DNA from: Sinorhizobium sojae CCBAU 05684
Lineage (GTDB): Bacteria; Pseudomonadota; Alphaproteobacteria; Rhizobiales; Rhizobiaceae
Length of the DNA stretch: 64,000 bases
Assembly: GCF_002288525.1 (NCBI RefSeq)
Contig: NZ_CP023068.1
Span: 124,001 to 188,000, forward strand
Direction of reading: 5' to 3'
The notes beneath the pieces are model-generated. The model was not told the DNA's origin. It made no database searches and worked only from the letters and a program-made list of their open reading frames with translations. The position numbers and the translations under genes were made by a program. Shown here piece after piece: positions 11,040 to 21,700 of this stretch. Positions within the stretch are counted from its first letter, which is position 1, and the number at the start of each line of letters is the position of its first letter.

Positions 11040-12926
11040 GTGTCATCGATGCGCGGCTTCTGGGGGCTGATGTGGGCCTATTGGTTTTCCGAGAAATGGC
11101 AGGAGGCCTGGGGACTGGCAGCGGTCATCGTCGTGCTGACGGCCCTGTCGGCAATGGCGAGCGTCTGGTTCGCCGAGGCCTCGGGCGAACTCGTCAGCGC
11201 GATTGCCTTTCTCCATCATCCGCAAAATCCGACGACGCTCAGCTCCATCCTTACCATCGCGGCGACGCTCGCCACGATCATGGTGCTGAAATCGATCGGG
11301 TTCACGGCCGTGCGCCACTTCTTCTCGACGACCTTGCATCGCAAATGGCGCGCCTGGCTCGACCAGCGCTTCAATGACGCGCTGCTCGGCCGCAATCATA
11401 CCCATCTTCATTTGCAGCGCGGGGTGGCGGAAGCCATCCCCACATCGGTGGGGGTGCCGGACAACATCGACCAGCGCATCCAGGAATCGATCAAGGGCAT
11501 GACCGGCGGCGCCATCGGGCTTGCCATGGGCGTTGCCGGCGTGACCCTGTCGCTCTACTTCGTCGGCGGCAGGATCATCGAGACCTCCACCGAGGTCAGC
11601 GGACTGGAATTTCTCGGCAGCTATGGCAGTGCCTTTCTGACGCTCTTCGCCGTCGCCGCCTATGTTCCCTTGAACACCTATATCGCGGTCAAGCTCGGTG
11701 CGATCCAGCAGCGGCTGGACGTCCGAATGCAATGGGCCGAGGGCAGCTATCGCCGTGAACTGACGACGCTTCTCCATCGCAGCTTCCACATCGCGGCCTC
11801 GCACGGGGAACGGGTGCAGAAACGCATCCACAGGCGGCGCTATCGCGACATCGACCAGACCTGGTCGAACCTGAACATACTGACGGCGTGCTATTTGGGC
11901 TTCGAGCTCGTCTACAATTTCTTCGGCCAGCGCATCGTCGCCTATGCTCCCGGTCTGCTTCCCTATGTCGAGGGCAAGGTAACGCTGCAGGGCTATGTCA
12001 CCGGAGCGGAGCTTGCCAATGCGATCATCAATGATTGCTCCTGGTTCATCCACGTCATGCCCGACATAGCGAGGCTCAGAGCGAACGCGCGCCGCGTCAC
12101 CGATCTGGCCAATGCGATCGAGGACGTTCAGCAGCCGCGCGCCTTCTATGCCCGAACGGGCCATGCGGAGCTGCACCGGGTATCGCAAGATCCCGAGTTC
12201 GGCCTGACGATCCGCCGCCTCGAACTGATGCACCCGGGCCAGGACCTGCCCTTCATCACGACCGGCTTTCTCCACGTCAGTCCTGGCGAATGGGCGCTTC
12301 TCGTCGGCAAATCGGGCAGCGGCAAGTCGTCCCTGCTCAAGGCGATCAATGGTCTTTGGCCGCACGGCCGCGGCACAGTCGCCCTGCCAAGGAACGTGCG
12401 CACGCTCTTTGCCGCGCAGGATGTGAAGCTTCCGCCGATATCGCTGAAGGAACTGATATGCCTGCCCGAACCGGGCGAAGCCTTTACGGACCGGCGAGCC
12501 GCCGTAGCCCTTTCCAGGGCCGGCCTTGCCGAGTTCGCTGGCGATCTCGCCGAGGAGGGGCGCGGCACGCAAAGCTGGGACCAGCTCCTTTCCGGCGGGC
12601 AGAAGCAGAAGCTCGTGCTTGCGCGCATCCTCCTGCAGCGTCCGGGACTGCTTTTCCTCGACGAACCGACCAGCGCGCTGGACGGCGAGGCGACGCTCGC
12701 CTTCCATCAGGCGATCAAGGATGCGTGCCCCGGCGCAACCGTGATCAGCATCATGCATGACGCTGTGCCGCCGAAGTCCCTAAAGGGCGAGGAGTTTTAC
12801 GACAGCGTGCTCGCCATTGCCGACGGCCGGGTGACCAAGCGGTCGCTGTCGAAACTGCCGGTCGGCCCCATTGGCCCCGCCCGCATCAAACCGAGGGCGG
12901 AAACGATGGAGCCCGGGCCGACGTGA
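11040..12926 (+). CDS. SbmA/YddA-like ABC half-transporter (membrane domain fused to ATPase)
   Basis: A 628-residue inner-membrane protein. The first two-thirds hold about six membrane spans with the SbmA/BacA-like signature region (LHRKWRAWLDQRF, PDNIDQRIQESI). The C-terminus is an ABC ATPase with Walker A GKSGSGKSS (about residue 423), signature LSGGQKQK and Walker B LLFLDEPTS. It matches the YddA / ABCD type, which presumably works as a homodimer. Substrate is unknown; relatives handle peptides, acyl-CoAs or vitamin-B12-like compounds. The start is uncertain: GTG 11040 and ATG 11049 lack a good ribosome-binding site, while the frame stays open upstream to an AAGGAG at 10953-10958. It is divergent from thiC. 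Confidence 0.8.
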   Translation: MSSMRGFWGLMWAYWFSEKWQEAWGLAAVIVVLTALSAMASVWFAEASGELVSAIAFLHHPQNPTTLSSILTIAATLATIMVLKSIGFTAVRHFFSTTLHRKWRAWLDQRFNDALLGRNHTHLHLQRGVAEAIPTSVGVPDNIDQRIQESIKGMTGGAIGLAMGVAGVTLSLYFVGGRIIETSTEVSGLEFLGSYGSAFLTLFAVAAYVPLNTYIAVKLGAIQQRLDVRMQWAEGSYRRELTTLLHRSFHIAASHGERVQKRIHRRRYRDIDQTWSNLNILTACYLGFELVYNFFGQRIVAYAPGLLPYVEGKVTLQGYVTGAELANAIINDCSWFIHVMPDIARLRANARRVTDLANAIEDVQQPRAFYARTGHAELHRVSQDPEFGLTIRRLELMHPGQDLPFITTGFLHVSPGEWALLVGKSGSGKSSLLKAINGLWPHGRGTVALPRNVRTLFAAQDVKLPPISLKELICLPEPGEAFTDRRAAVALSRAGLAEFAGDLAEEGRGTQSWDQLLSGGQKQKLVLARILLQRPGLLFLDEPTSALDGEATLAFHQAIKDACPGATVISIMHDAVPPKSLKGEEFYDSVLAIADGRVTKRSLSKLPVGPIGPARIKPRAETMEPGPT

Positions 12927-13004
12927 GGACGACGGCAATCGTCGCGCCGCTGCAGTCCTAGATGGAGGTTTGCCGGGGGTTTAGGGCCGACATGAGGAGA
13001 CCCG

Positions 13005-14369
13005 TTATTCCCCCTCCTTCTTCGCGGTGTTGCTCTTCCCGACATAGTCCGCACGGTTTATGCCGTGGCGCTGGAGCTTGTCGTAGAAGGTCTTGCGGGG
13101 AATTCCGAGGGCCTGCAGGGTCTCCTTGACGTCACCATTGTTTACTGTCAGCGCCTGCCTGAGAATGTCCGCCTCGTAGCGCTCCAGCCGTTCGGGCAGC
13201 GTGCCGCCGTTTGTCGGGACGGCAGGTTTCCGGACGGGTATTTCCGCGACGCCCAAAGCCATTCGTTCGGCGAAATGCGAGAGTTCGCGCACATTGCCGG
13301 GCCAGGGGTGTGACATCAGGTGGTCGCGGACGGCGGCCGAGATTGCCGGCACGTCGCGGCCGAAGCGTCCGGCGGCGCGTTTCAGGAAATGCGAGAAGAG
13401 CAGCGGGATGTCGTTGCGGCGTTCACGCAACGGCGGAATCGATATCGTGACGACGTTCAGCCGATAATAGAGGTCCTCGCGGAAATCGCCGCGCTCGGCC
13501 GGATCGCCGAGGTCGATCTTGGCGGCGGCGACGACGCGGATGTCGACCGGCCGAACGGTGTTGGTGCCGAGCGGCGTGATCTCGCGCGCTTCCAGAACGC
13601 GCAGCATCTTGACCTGGGTCGCCGGCGGCATCGCCTCGATCTCGTCGAGGAAGAGCGTGCCGCCGCTCGCATGCTCGATCCGGCCGACGCGCCTCTTCAG
13701 GGCGCCGGTGAATGCGCCTGCCTCGTGGCCGAAGAGTTCGCTCTCGATCACCGTCTCCGGCAGGGCGCCGCAATTGAGCGCCACGAAATTGCCGGTCCTG
13801 CGCCGGCTCCATTGGTGCAGGAGCGTGGCCACGACTTCCTTGCCGCTGCCTGTTTCACCGGCGACGAGCACGTCGACATCGGTATCGGCGATGTGCTTCA
13901 GCGTCTGGCGCAGCCGTTCCATCGCCGGCGTCTGGCCGATCAGCGGCAGGTTGTCGGAGGCGGCCTCCGCCGCCCGGCGCAGCCTCCGGTTTTCCATCAC
14001 CAGCTGGCGCTTCTCATCGGCGCGGCGGGCACTCTGCACCAGCCGGTCGGCGGCGAAGGGCTTGGCGATGAAGTCATAGGCGCCGTCCTGAATCGCCTGC
14101 ACCGCCATCGGTATGTCGCCGTGGCCGGTCACAAGGATGACCGGCAGGTCCGGGTCGAGACTGGATATTTTGGCGAAGAAGGCGAGCCCGTCCATGCCCG
14201 GCATGCGGATATCGCTGATGACGACGCCATCGAAGTCGGGGTCGAGAACCGCGAGCGCCTCGGTCGCGTTTGAGAAGGACGACACTGCGAAGCCGGCGAG
14301 TTCCAATGTCTGCTGCATCGCCTTGCGCAGGTCACGGTCGTCGTCGATCAGGAACACGGTGCGGCTCAT
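13005..14369 (-). CDS. dctD: C4-dicarboxylate response regulator DctD (sigma-54 activator)
   Basis: A 454-residue NtrC-family activator of dctA. The receiver domain (residues 1-120) has the acidic pocket DDD at 9-11 and the phosphoacceptor in VISDIRMPG. The AAA+ domain carries Walker A GETGSGKE and the sigma-54 contact loop GAFTGA. A Fis-type helix-turn-helix near the C-terminus reads [20 protein letters not shown]. It overlaps the dctB stop by four bases (ATGA), so sensor and regulator are made together. Its target is the sigma-54 promoter of the divergent dctA. Confidence 0.95.
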   Translation of the reverse strand: MSRTVFLIDDDRDLRKAMQQTLELAGFAVSSFSNATEALAVLDPDFDGVVISDIRMPGMDGLAFFAKISSLDPDLPVILVTGHGDIPMAVQAIQDGAYDFIAKPFAADRLVQSARRADEKRQLVMENRRLRRAAEAASDNLPLIGQTPAMERLRQTLKHIADTDVDVLVAGETGSGKEVVATLLHQWSRRRTGNFVALNCGALPETVIESELFGHEAGAFTGALKRRVGRIEHASGGTLFLDEIEAMPPATQVKMLRVLEAREITPLGTNTVRPVDIRVVAAAKIDLGDPAERGDFREDLYYRLNVVTISIPPLRERRNDIPLLFSHFLKRAAGRFGRDVPAISAAVRDHLMSHPWPGNVRELSHFAERMALGVAEIPVRKPAVPTNGGTLPERLERYEADILRQALTVNNGDVKETLQALGIPRKTFYDKLQRHGINRADYVGKSNTAKKEGE

Positions 14370-16240
14370 CGCGCGTCGGCCTTCTGCAAGTGGACGATGA
14401 ATGTCGTTCCGGAAGCGCCGCTCGTGACGTCGATCGTGCCGCCATAGTCGGATACGATCTCCTTGGAGATTGCGAGGCCCAGGCCGAGGCCCTCCTCCTT
14501 AGAGGTGTTGAAGGGTGTGAACAGCTCGTCGCGAATATCGGCCGGGATGCCGGGGCCATTGTCGGCGACGGTAAGGGCGATGCCGGCCGCCGTCTCCTCG
14601 CAGCGCAGCCGGATTTCGCCGCCGTCGTTCCCGCCGATGGCTTCGAGTGCATTCTGAAGCAGGTTGATCAACACCTGTTCCAGGCGGATCCGATTGCCGT
14701 GCGCCTTCAAATCGTCTGGCGGGAGCGCGATCCGGATCGCGTCCATGCGCCCGGCAAAGCGGCTGCGCAGGAGCATGAGCGCGCCCTCGATGACATCCTT
14801 CATCGCCGTCGGTTCGGCGGCAAAATGGCCCTTGCGTGCAAAGCGGCGCAGCTCCTCCGTGATGGCGCCGACCCGTTCGGTGAGTTCGGCAATGCTCTCC
14901 ATGTTCTCCGCCGCTGTCGCGCTCTGGCCGCGATCGAGAAAGGTGCGGGCATTGTCGGCATAGGCACGAATCGTGGCGACCGGCTGATTGATCTCATGGG
15001 CGACGCCGGCGGCGACCTGGCCGAGGATTGCCAGTCGGTTCGCCTGCACGAGATCCTGCTGCACGGCCTGTAGCTTCTCCGTTGTCTGGCGATGATCGGC
15101 GATCTCGGTCTCGAGGCGGTCGCGGGCCATGCGCAGGTCGCGCGTTCGTTCCTCCACCTTCGCTTCGAGTTCGCTGGCCCTCAGCCGCTCGGCCGCCGAA
15201 CGGATGGTGATCACCTGGCGGCGGCGCAGCAGGAAGGCGGCGAGTGCAAGGAGCGGCACCAGCGCCGCAAGCATCATCAGCTGCGCTTCGCGCGCGCCCG
15301 CTGCAAGCGGGGCCGTGATCGGCGATAGCAGCGCGAGCCGCCAGTTCGTCGACGGCACCATCGTCTCGACGCGCAGGAAGGCTTGCGCGCCGCGGCCGGG
15401 CAGCAGGGCTTCCAGCGTGGAGGAGCCGTCGGGCCTTGCCTCCACCTGCTCGAAGGGCAGCGGCAGCAGGGGCGCATCGCCGAATTGCAGGCTTTCGCGA
15501 ATGGCGGCGAGGCGATCCTCGGCAAGCGGCTTCGTCGTCATGAAGCGCCAGGACGGCAGGCTGGTGATCAAGACGACGCCGTGGCGGTCGGTGACATAGG
15601 TCGGCTTGTCCGAGACGCGCCAGTCGGCTTCGAGACCGTCGAACTCGACCTTGGCGACGATCACGCCGAGCGGGCCGTCCGGCCCGTCGACCCGTCGGGA
15701 AATGTAGAGGCCGGGCTGCCTGCTCACCGTGCCCAGGGCGAAATGCTCGGCCTTGCCGTCTCGCATTGCCAGCCGGAAATAGTCGCGGAAGGCGTAGTTG
15801 CTGCCGACGAAACTCGTCGGTTCCCGCCAGTTGCTGGCGGCGACGGCGACACCATCCGGCCGCATCAGGTAGATGACCGCAGCTTCAGCACTTGCCGCAA
15901 GGCTTTCGAGCTTGCGATTGATCCGGTCGAGCGATTGCTCGTCGAGGGAGAGGAGGGCGTCGCGAATGGCCGCGTCGTCGGCGAGGACGAGTGGAAGCGC
16001 GCGCTGCCGCTCGATGACCGCTCTCAGGAGCGACGCCTTCAGGCTAGCGTCAATGCGGCTTTGCGCGTCGATAGCCGCAAGCGCCCCCGTCCGGCCGTAC
16101 TCGCCGGAGAGCAGAATGCCGGCGACGAGAATGGCGAATGCCAACGCGGCGAAGACCAGCCATGCCTGCCGCGCCTTCCGGCGAAGCCTGTGCAGGTCTT
16201 CCATGCGTGCGGGAAATCCGACCATGGCGACATTGTGCAT
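14366..16240 (-). CDS. dctB: C4-dicarboxylate sensor histidine kinase DctB
   Basis: A membrane sensor kinase of about 624 residues from the chosen ATG at 16238-16240; in-frame ATGs at 16225 and 16204 are alternatives. Two membrane spans (about residues 25-45 and 325-345) bracket a periplasmic double-PAS region that binds succinate, fumarate or malate. The phosphorylated histidine lies in [14 protein letters not shown], and the ATP lid has DNGPGIP and GLGLAIS. The partner is DctD downstream. In rhizobia DctB also interacts with DctA to set its signalling state. Confidence 0.93.
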   Translation of the reverse strand: MHNVAMVGFPARMEDLHRLRRKARQAWLVFAALAFAILVAGILLSGEYGRTGALAAIDAQSRIDASLKASLLRAVIERQRALPLVLADDAAIRDALLSLDEQSLDRINRKLESLAASAEAAVIYLMRPDGVAVAASNWREPTSFVGSNYAFRDYFRLAMRDGKAEHFALGTVSRQPGLYISRRVDGPDGPLGVIVAKVEFDGLEADWRVSDKPTYVTDRHGVVLITSLPSWRFMTTKPLAEDRLAAIRESLQFGDAPLLPLPFEQVEARPDGSSTLEALLPGRGAQAFLRVETMVPSTNWRLALLSPITAPLAAGAREAQLMMLAALVPLLALAAFLLRRRQVITIRSAAERLRASELEAKVEERTRDLRMARDRLETEIADHRQTTEKLQAVQQDLVQANRLAILGQVAAGVAHEINQPVATIRAYADNARTFLDRGQSATAAENMESIAELTERVGAITEELRRFARKGHFAAEPTAMKDVIEGALMLLRSRFAGRMDAIRIALPPDDLKAHGNRIRLEQVLINLLQNALEAIGGNDGGEIRLRCEETAAGIALTVADNGPGIPADIRDELFTPFNTSKEEGLGLGLAISKEIVSDYGGTIDVTSGASGTTFIVHLQKADAR

Positions 16241-16267
16241 GTTTTCGCTCACTCCGCCAGTCGGCTC

Positions 16268-16283
16268 GTGCGGATTTCCGCAC
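16268..16283. promoter_or_regulatory. Likely DctD-binding palindrome upstream of dctA
   Basis: A perfect 16-bp palindrome, GTGCGGATTTCCGCAC, lies between the divergent dctB and dctA genes, centred about 85 bases upstream of the sigma-54 -24 element. That spacing fits an upstream activator site for DctD. A second, weaker site may lie just downstream (around 16290-16305), but I could not define it. Confidence 0.6.
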
Positions 16284-16359
16284 AAATGAATACGCGCTGC
16301 GTGGCAAGGATTTGAAAAAACATCAGGATCCCAGAGGTTTATCGCCACCGCGGCTAACT

Positions 16360-16375
16360 TGGCACGACCATTGCT
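16360..16375 (+). promoter_or_regulatory. Sigma-54 promoter of dctA
   Basis: TGGCACG at 16360-16366, four bases, then TTGCT at 16371-16375: an exact match to the -24/-12 consensus TGGCACG-N4-TTGC. Transcription should begin near 16386, about 95 bases before the dctA ATG. The arrangement is that of the S. meliloti dctA promoter, switched on by phosphorylated DctD. Confidence 0.93.
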
Positions 16376-16479
16376 CACCAGCTTCACATGACAGCCGCCG
16401 CTGTCGGTTTTCGGAAATGCGGCCCGGGAGGCCCGGCGATTGCCGGACTGGGCGCGCGCCCCCTGTGGAGGATATCGTG

Positions 16480-17805
16480 ATGATCATTGAGCATTCCGCG
16501 GAGATCCGCGGCAAGACACCCTTTTATCGCCATCTCTATGTCCAGGTTCTGGCGGCGATCGCCGCGGGCATCCTGCTCGGGCATTTCTATCCGGATATCG
16601 GTACCGAGCTGAAGCCGCTCGGCGATGCTTTCATCAAGCTCGTGAAGATGATCATCGCACCGGTGATCTTCCTGACGGTCGCGACGGGGATCGCAGGCAT
16701 GACCGATCTCGCCAAGGTCGGCCGCGTCGCCGGCAAGGCGATGATCTACTTCCTGACCTTCTCGACTTTGGCGCTCGTCGTCGGCCTCGCGGTCGCGAAT
16801 GTGGTGCAGCCGGGTGCGGGCATGCATATCGATCCGGCCTCGCTCGATGCCAAGGCGGTCACCGGCTATGCGGAAAAGGCGCATGAACAGTCGATCACCG
16901 GCTTCCTGATGAACGTCATCCCTTCGACGCTTGTCGGCGCCTTCGCTGAAGGCGACATCCTGCAGGTGCTGTTCATCTCGGTGCTCTTCGGCATTTCGCT
17001 GGCGATGGTGGGCAAGAAGGCCGAGCCGGTCGTCGATTTCCTGCAGGCGCTGACGCTGCCGATCTTCCGGCTCGTGGCGATCCTCATGAAGGCCGCGCCA
17101 ATCGGCGCCTTCGGCGCCATGGCCTTTACCATCGGCAAGTACGGCCTTGCCTCGATCGCCAACCTCGCGATGCTGATCGGCACCTTCTATCTGACCTCGT
17201 TTCTGTTCGTTTTCATCGTGCTCGGCGCGGTCGCCCGTTACAACGGCTTCTCGATCGTCTCGCTCATCCGTTATATCAAGGAAGAGCTGTTGCTCGTGCT
17301 TGGTACCTCCTCGTCGGAAGCCGCACTTCCGGGGCTCATGAACAAGATGGAGAAGGCCGGCTGCAAGCGCTCGGTCGTCGGCCTCGTCATTCCGACGGGC
17401 TATTCTTTCAACCTCGACGGCACCAACATTTACATGACGCTTGCGGCGCTCTTCGTCGCCCAGGCAACCGACACGACGCTGACCTTTGGCGACCAGATCC
17501 TGCTCCTGCTCGTCGCCATGCTGAGCTCCAAGGGGGCTGCCGGCATCACCGGCGCCGGCTTCATCACCCTGGCGGCAACGCTCTCGGTCGTTCCGTCCGT
17601 TCCCGTCGCGGGCATGGCGCTGATCCTCGGAATCGACCGTTTCATGTCGGAATGCCGCGCAATTACCAATTTTATCGGTAATGCAGTTGCTACGCTGGTA
17701 GTGGCGAAGTGGGAAGGCGAGCTTGATCAGGCGCAGCTTGCGAGCGTGCTTGCGGCCGACGCGCCGGTCGAAACCATTCCTGCGGTCGTTCAGCCAGCGG
17801 AGTAA
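16480..17805 (+). CDS. dctA: C4-dicarboxylate transport protein DctA
   Basis: A 441-residue secondary transporter of the DAACS family that takes up succinate, fumarate and malate with protons or sodium; it is the carbon supply route of nitrogen-fixing bacteroids. Near-identity to recalled S. meliloti DctA runs throughout (MIIEHSAE start, [45 protein letters not shown]). The length equals that of the S. meliloti protein. The ATG at 16480 has GGAGG upstream; a GTG one codon earlier is possible. Its sigma-54 promoter is at 16360. Confidence 0.96.
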   Translation: MIIEHSAEIRGKTPFYRHLYVQVLAAIAAGILLGHFYPDIGTELKPLGDAFIKLVKMIIAPVIFLTVATGIAGMTDLAKVGRVAGKAMIYFLTFSTLALVVGLAVANVVQPGAGMHIDPASLDAKAVTGYAEKAHEQSITGFLMNVIPSTLVGAFAEGDILQVLFISVLFGISLAMVGKKAEPVVDFLQALTLPIFRLVAILMKAAPIGAFGAMAFTIGKYGLASIANLAMLIGTFYLTSFLFVFIVLGAVARYNGFSIVSLIRYIKEELLLVLGTSSSEAALPGLMNKMEKAGCKRSVVGLVIPTGYSFNLDGTNIYMTLAALFVAQATDTTLTFGDQILLLLVAMLSSKGAAGITGAGFITLAATLSVVPSVPVAGMALILGIDRFMSECRAITNFIGNAVATLVVAKWEGELDQAQLASVLAADAPVETIPAVVQPAE

Positions 17806-17840
17806 TGCCTCCCAGGGCCCGCACGACAAGTGCGGTTTGG

Positions 17841-17873
17841 CGCGGTCCGGTCTTCCGGATCGCGTCCTTTTTT
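17841..17873 (+). terminator. Rho-independent terminator after dctA
   Basis: CGCGGTCCGG (17841-17850) pairs with CCGGATCGCG (17855-17864) through a TCTT loop, followed by TCCTTTTTT. It separates dctA from the convergent response-regulator gene, which ends at 17878. Confidence 0.85.
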
Positions 17874-17877
17874 GCCG

Positions 17878-18798
17878 TCAGATCCCGTGCAGCACCTGGG
17901 TCGCCTTGACGGCGGCGGATGCCCGGTTCTCGACGCCGAGCTTCACATAGATCTGCTCCAGATGCTTGGTGACCGTGCGGGCGCTCAATCCCAGGATATC
18001 GCCGATGTCGCGGTTGGATTTGCCCTTGGCGATCCAGAGCAGCACCTCGGATTCTCGTTGGGTCAAATGGAAATGCTGGCGCAGCATCTCCTCGTCGCTC
18101 ATGCCGTTCTCGGCCGTGAGCCGAAACAGATATTCATTGGCGCCGATGGCGCCGAGATACGAAATCTGCAGGCCGGTCTGGCCCGCCTGCTGCAGCGCGA
18201 AGCTGCCGTGCCTCTCGCCGGCCGGTCCTTCGCGATCCCGCATCCACGCGGCGATGCGGCCGGCGACGACGGTGACGCCATCGTCGCTGCCGGTGGCGGC
18301 GTTGACGAGGCGGGTCGCCTGCGGCGTCGACCAGCACACGGTGCCGTCGCCGCGCACGGCGAGGAGATGCCGCCCGGCGGCATCGAGCGCAACCCTGGCG
18401 CTTTGGGCGGAGCGGGCGTTCGAAAGATGGACGCGGATGCGGGCGCGCAGCTCGTCGATATTGATCGGCTTCGTAAGATAGTCGACGCCCCCCGCTTCAA
18501 GCGCGCGCACGACATGCTCCGTCTCGGTGAGCCCCGTCATGAAGACCACGGGCACCTGGGCAACGGAGGCATTCGCCTTCAGCCGTATGCAGGCTTCGAA
18601 TCCATCCATGCCGGGCATCACCGCATCGAGCAGGATGATATCGGGGGTGATGCGGTCGGCAATATTGAGCGCCGCATTGCCGGAGGTGGCGATCAACACC
18701 GAGAAGCCGGACTGCTCCAGCGCTTCGGTCAGGAAGCCGAGCGCTTCGGGGGAATCGTCCACAAGCAGGACGATGTCGCGCGGGTTCGCGTCAACCAC
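17878..18798 (-). CDS. LuxR-type response regulator paired with the NCS1 hybrid kinase
   Basis: A 306-residue two-domain regulator. An N-terminal receiver has the acidic pair DD at 14-15, phosphoacceptor Asp in ILLDAVMPGMDG and Lys in LTKPI. A C-terminal LuxR/FixJ helix-turn-helix reads LTQRESEVLLWIAKGKSNRD. The middle (about residues 130-230) looks like a degenerate sensory segment with GDGTVCWSTPQA. Its start overlaps the kinase gene's stop by 8 bases, so the two are coupled and very likely form one signalling pair. Target genes are unknown. Confidence 0.88.
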   Translation of the reverse strand: MVDANPRDIVLLVDDSPEALGFLTEALEQSGFSVLIATSGNAALNIADRITPDIILLDAVMPGMDGFEACIRLKANASVAQVPVVFMTGLTETEHVVRALEAGGVDYLTKPINIDELRARIRVHLSNARSAQSARVALDAAGRHLLAVRGDGTVCWSTPQATRLVNAATGSDDGVTVVAGRIAAWMRDREGPAGERHGSFALQQAGQTGLQISYLGAIGANEYLFRLTAENGMSDEEMLRQHFHLTQRESEVLLWIAKGKSNRDIGDILGLSARTVTKHLEQIYVKLGVENRASAAVKATQVLHGI

Positions 18799-21700
18799 GG
18801 CTATTTGCCTCCTCGGGCAGCATCCGTTTCAGGAAGGCGTCGTAGCCGGTGAGGTCGAATGCCTGGATATAGGCGCGCACGGCCTCGGAAAAGGGCTGGC
18901 TCTCGGGGTTCAGGGCAATCTCCGTCAGTTTCGCCTCGATACCTCTGACGTAGCCGATTTCGCCGAGCTGGATCAATTCCTTCACGTGATGCTCGCCGGG
19001 GCTCTTCACCGCGCCGGTCTTGCCCGGGTCCGGCATACTCTTCCCATCGCCTTCGTAGATCCAGTCGAGCTTGAGGTGGATCGCCAGCTTGTCGGTGAGC
19101 TGGCGCACGCCGAAGGGTTTGGCAAGCGTATCGTTATGGCCGAAGGCGCCGGCCGCCGAGCCGTCGCCGATATTGGCCGAAAGCATGATCGCCGGCGCCG
19201 TCTGGCCGGCTTCCCTGAGCCGGGTCACCAGCTCCCAGCCATTCATGCCGGGCATGGAGATGTCGATCAGGAACAGGTCGGGCTTCGTGGCTTCGACGAG
19301 CGCCAGGCACTCGGCGCCGCTTGCCGCCGGAAGTACTGTGAAATCGAGAGGCACCAGAATTTCGCGCATGAGGTCGCGGTGGTCCTGATTGTCGTCGACG
19401 ACCAGAATGGTCCGGCGCGGGCCCTTATAGGACCTGATCCTGCGCACCGGATCCTTCAGCGCCGCCGGCCGGTCGACGGCCGAAAGCATCAGCCGCACCT
19501 TGAAGGTCGTGCCCTTGTCCTTCTCGCTCACGACGGAAATTTCGCCCCCGAGCGTCTGGGTGAGCAGGCGGGTGATTGTCAGGCCCAGGCCAAGCCCCGG
19601 CTGTCGATACTCCGCATCGCCGCGCTGGAAGGGTTCGAAGATCTTCGGCAGGTCCTTGTCGCTGATGCCGCGGCCGCTGTCCTCGATGGTGAAACTCGCC
19701 ACCTGGCTGCGATAGGCGACGTCGAAGCGGATGCGGCCCTGATCGGTGAATTTCAGGGCGTTCGATAGCAGGTTGACGAGGATCTGCCTGAGCCGCTTGT
19801 CGTCGGTGCGTACATATTGCGGCAGTGACGGGGTCCGGTTGTGCTCGAAGGCGACGCCCTTGGCCTGCGCCTGCGGGCGGAACATGTCGACGATCTGATC
19901 GAGGAAATCGTGGATGTTGATTTCGTTCGAATAGACCTGCAGCTTGCCGGCCTCGATCTTGGAAATGTCGAGCAAGCCGTCGATCAGGCCGGAGAGGTGG
20001 TCGGCGCTACGCCTGATCGCCTTGATCGCCCCGTGGCGGGAGGGCGGGATCGTCTCGTCGCGCTCGAGGATCTGGGCATAGCCGAGGACCGCGTTCAGCG
20101 GCGTGCGCAGCTCGTGGCTCAAGCCCACGACATAACGGCTCTTGGCGCGGTTCGCCGCTTCCGCCGCCTCCTTGGCGTTCTGGAGCGCCGCATCGGTCTT
20201 CTTGTGGGCGGCGATCTCTTTCAGGAGAAGCGTGTTCTGTCGCGAGGATTCTTCCTCGGCCACCACACGGCTGTCATGGGCGAGCACGTAAAACCAGGAG
20301 ACGACGCCGGCGACGATCGAAAAGACGAAGAAGACGATCGCGATCGTCCGCTCCACGACTTCGGCGGTCTCGGGCAGGGCGGCGGTCGTCTGGTGGGCGA
20401 TCATCGCCAGAATGACGCCGATGCCGGTGATCGACAGGATGGCGGAGATCGCGTAGCGGCCGAGCCGGGTGGCGAGCCTGGCGACGACCGGCTCCGGCAG
20501 CAGCGATTTCGCGACGGTCGCGACTTGCGTGTTCAGCCGTGCCTTCGGCTTGCACATGTCGTGGCAGCGGCTGTCGAGCGAGCAGCAGAGCGAACAGATC
20601 GGCGCCGCATAGGCCGGGCACCAGGCCATGTCCTCCGGCTCGAACGGGTGCTCGCAGATCGAGCAGGTGATTTCGCTTTCGCGAAACCAGCTCTTTCGGG
20701 GCTTGCGGGCGAGATAGAATTTGCCGTCCGTCCACCAGGCAAGCAGCGGCGAGACGACGAAGGCGGCAACAAGCGCGATATAGGGCGCAAGCGAGGCGGC
20801 GGTCGCCCCGAGCGCCCCGAAATGCGCGACGAGTGCGAGAAGCGCCGAAATGCCCATCGTGCCGATGCCGACGGGATTGATGTCGTAGAGATGGGCGCGC
20901 TTGAACTCGATGCCGGGGGGTGCCAGGCCCAGCGGCTTGTTGATGAAGAGGTCGGCGGAGATCGCGCAGAGCCAGGCCATGGCGATGATCGAGAAGATGC
21001 CGAGCGTCTCCTCGAGCAGGCGGTAGATGCCGAGCTCCATCAGGAGCAGCGCGATCGCCACGTTGAAGACGAGCCAGATGACGCGGCCGGGATGGCTGTG
21101 GGTCAATCGCGAGAAGAAGTTCGACCAGGCGAGCGACCCGGCATAGGCGTTCATCACGTTGATCTTCAGCTGCGAGACGACGACGAAGGCGACCATCAGG
21201 AGCAGGGCCGCCGTTTCCGACGGAAAGATGTAGCCGAAGGCGGTGTAATACATCTGCGCCGGATCGGCGGCGCGGGTCGAGGGCACGCCGGCACTGAGCG
21301 CCAGGACGACGAGAAACGAGCCGGCGAGAAGCTTCGGGGCACCGAGGACGACCCAGCCGGAGCCGGCGAGGAAGACGGCGATCCGATGATGCAGCTTGCG
21401 CTGGCCGTCCGGCGGCAGGAAGCGCAGGAAGTCCACCTGTTCGCCGATCTGCGCCATGAGGGCGAAAATGACGGCGGATGCCGCGCCGAATTCGAGGAGG
21501 TCGAAGGGGGCGAGGGTGCCCACGGGGCCGGACGCATGCTGGAGGCCGGCATAGGATAGCCAGAGGCCTACCTTCTCCCAATCGGCAAGCGCGATGAAGG
21601 CGAAGGGCAGGATGTTGAGCACGATCCAGAAAGGCTGGGTGACAAGCTGGAACTTGCTGATCAGCCGAACGCCGTGCGTCACCAGCGGGATCACCACGAC

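Noticed and set aside
16384..17829. 481-codon minus-strand frame opposite dctA
   Set aside because: Shadow of a highly conserved transporter gene; very rich in charged residues with no fold.
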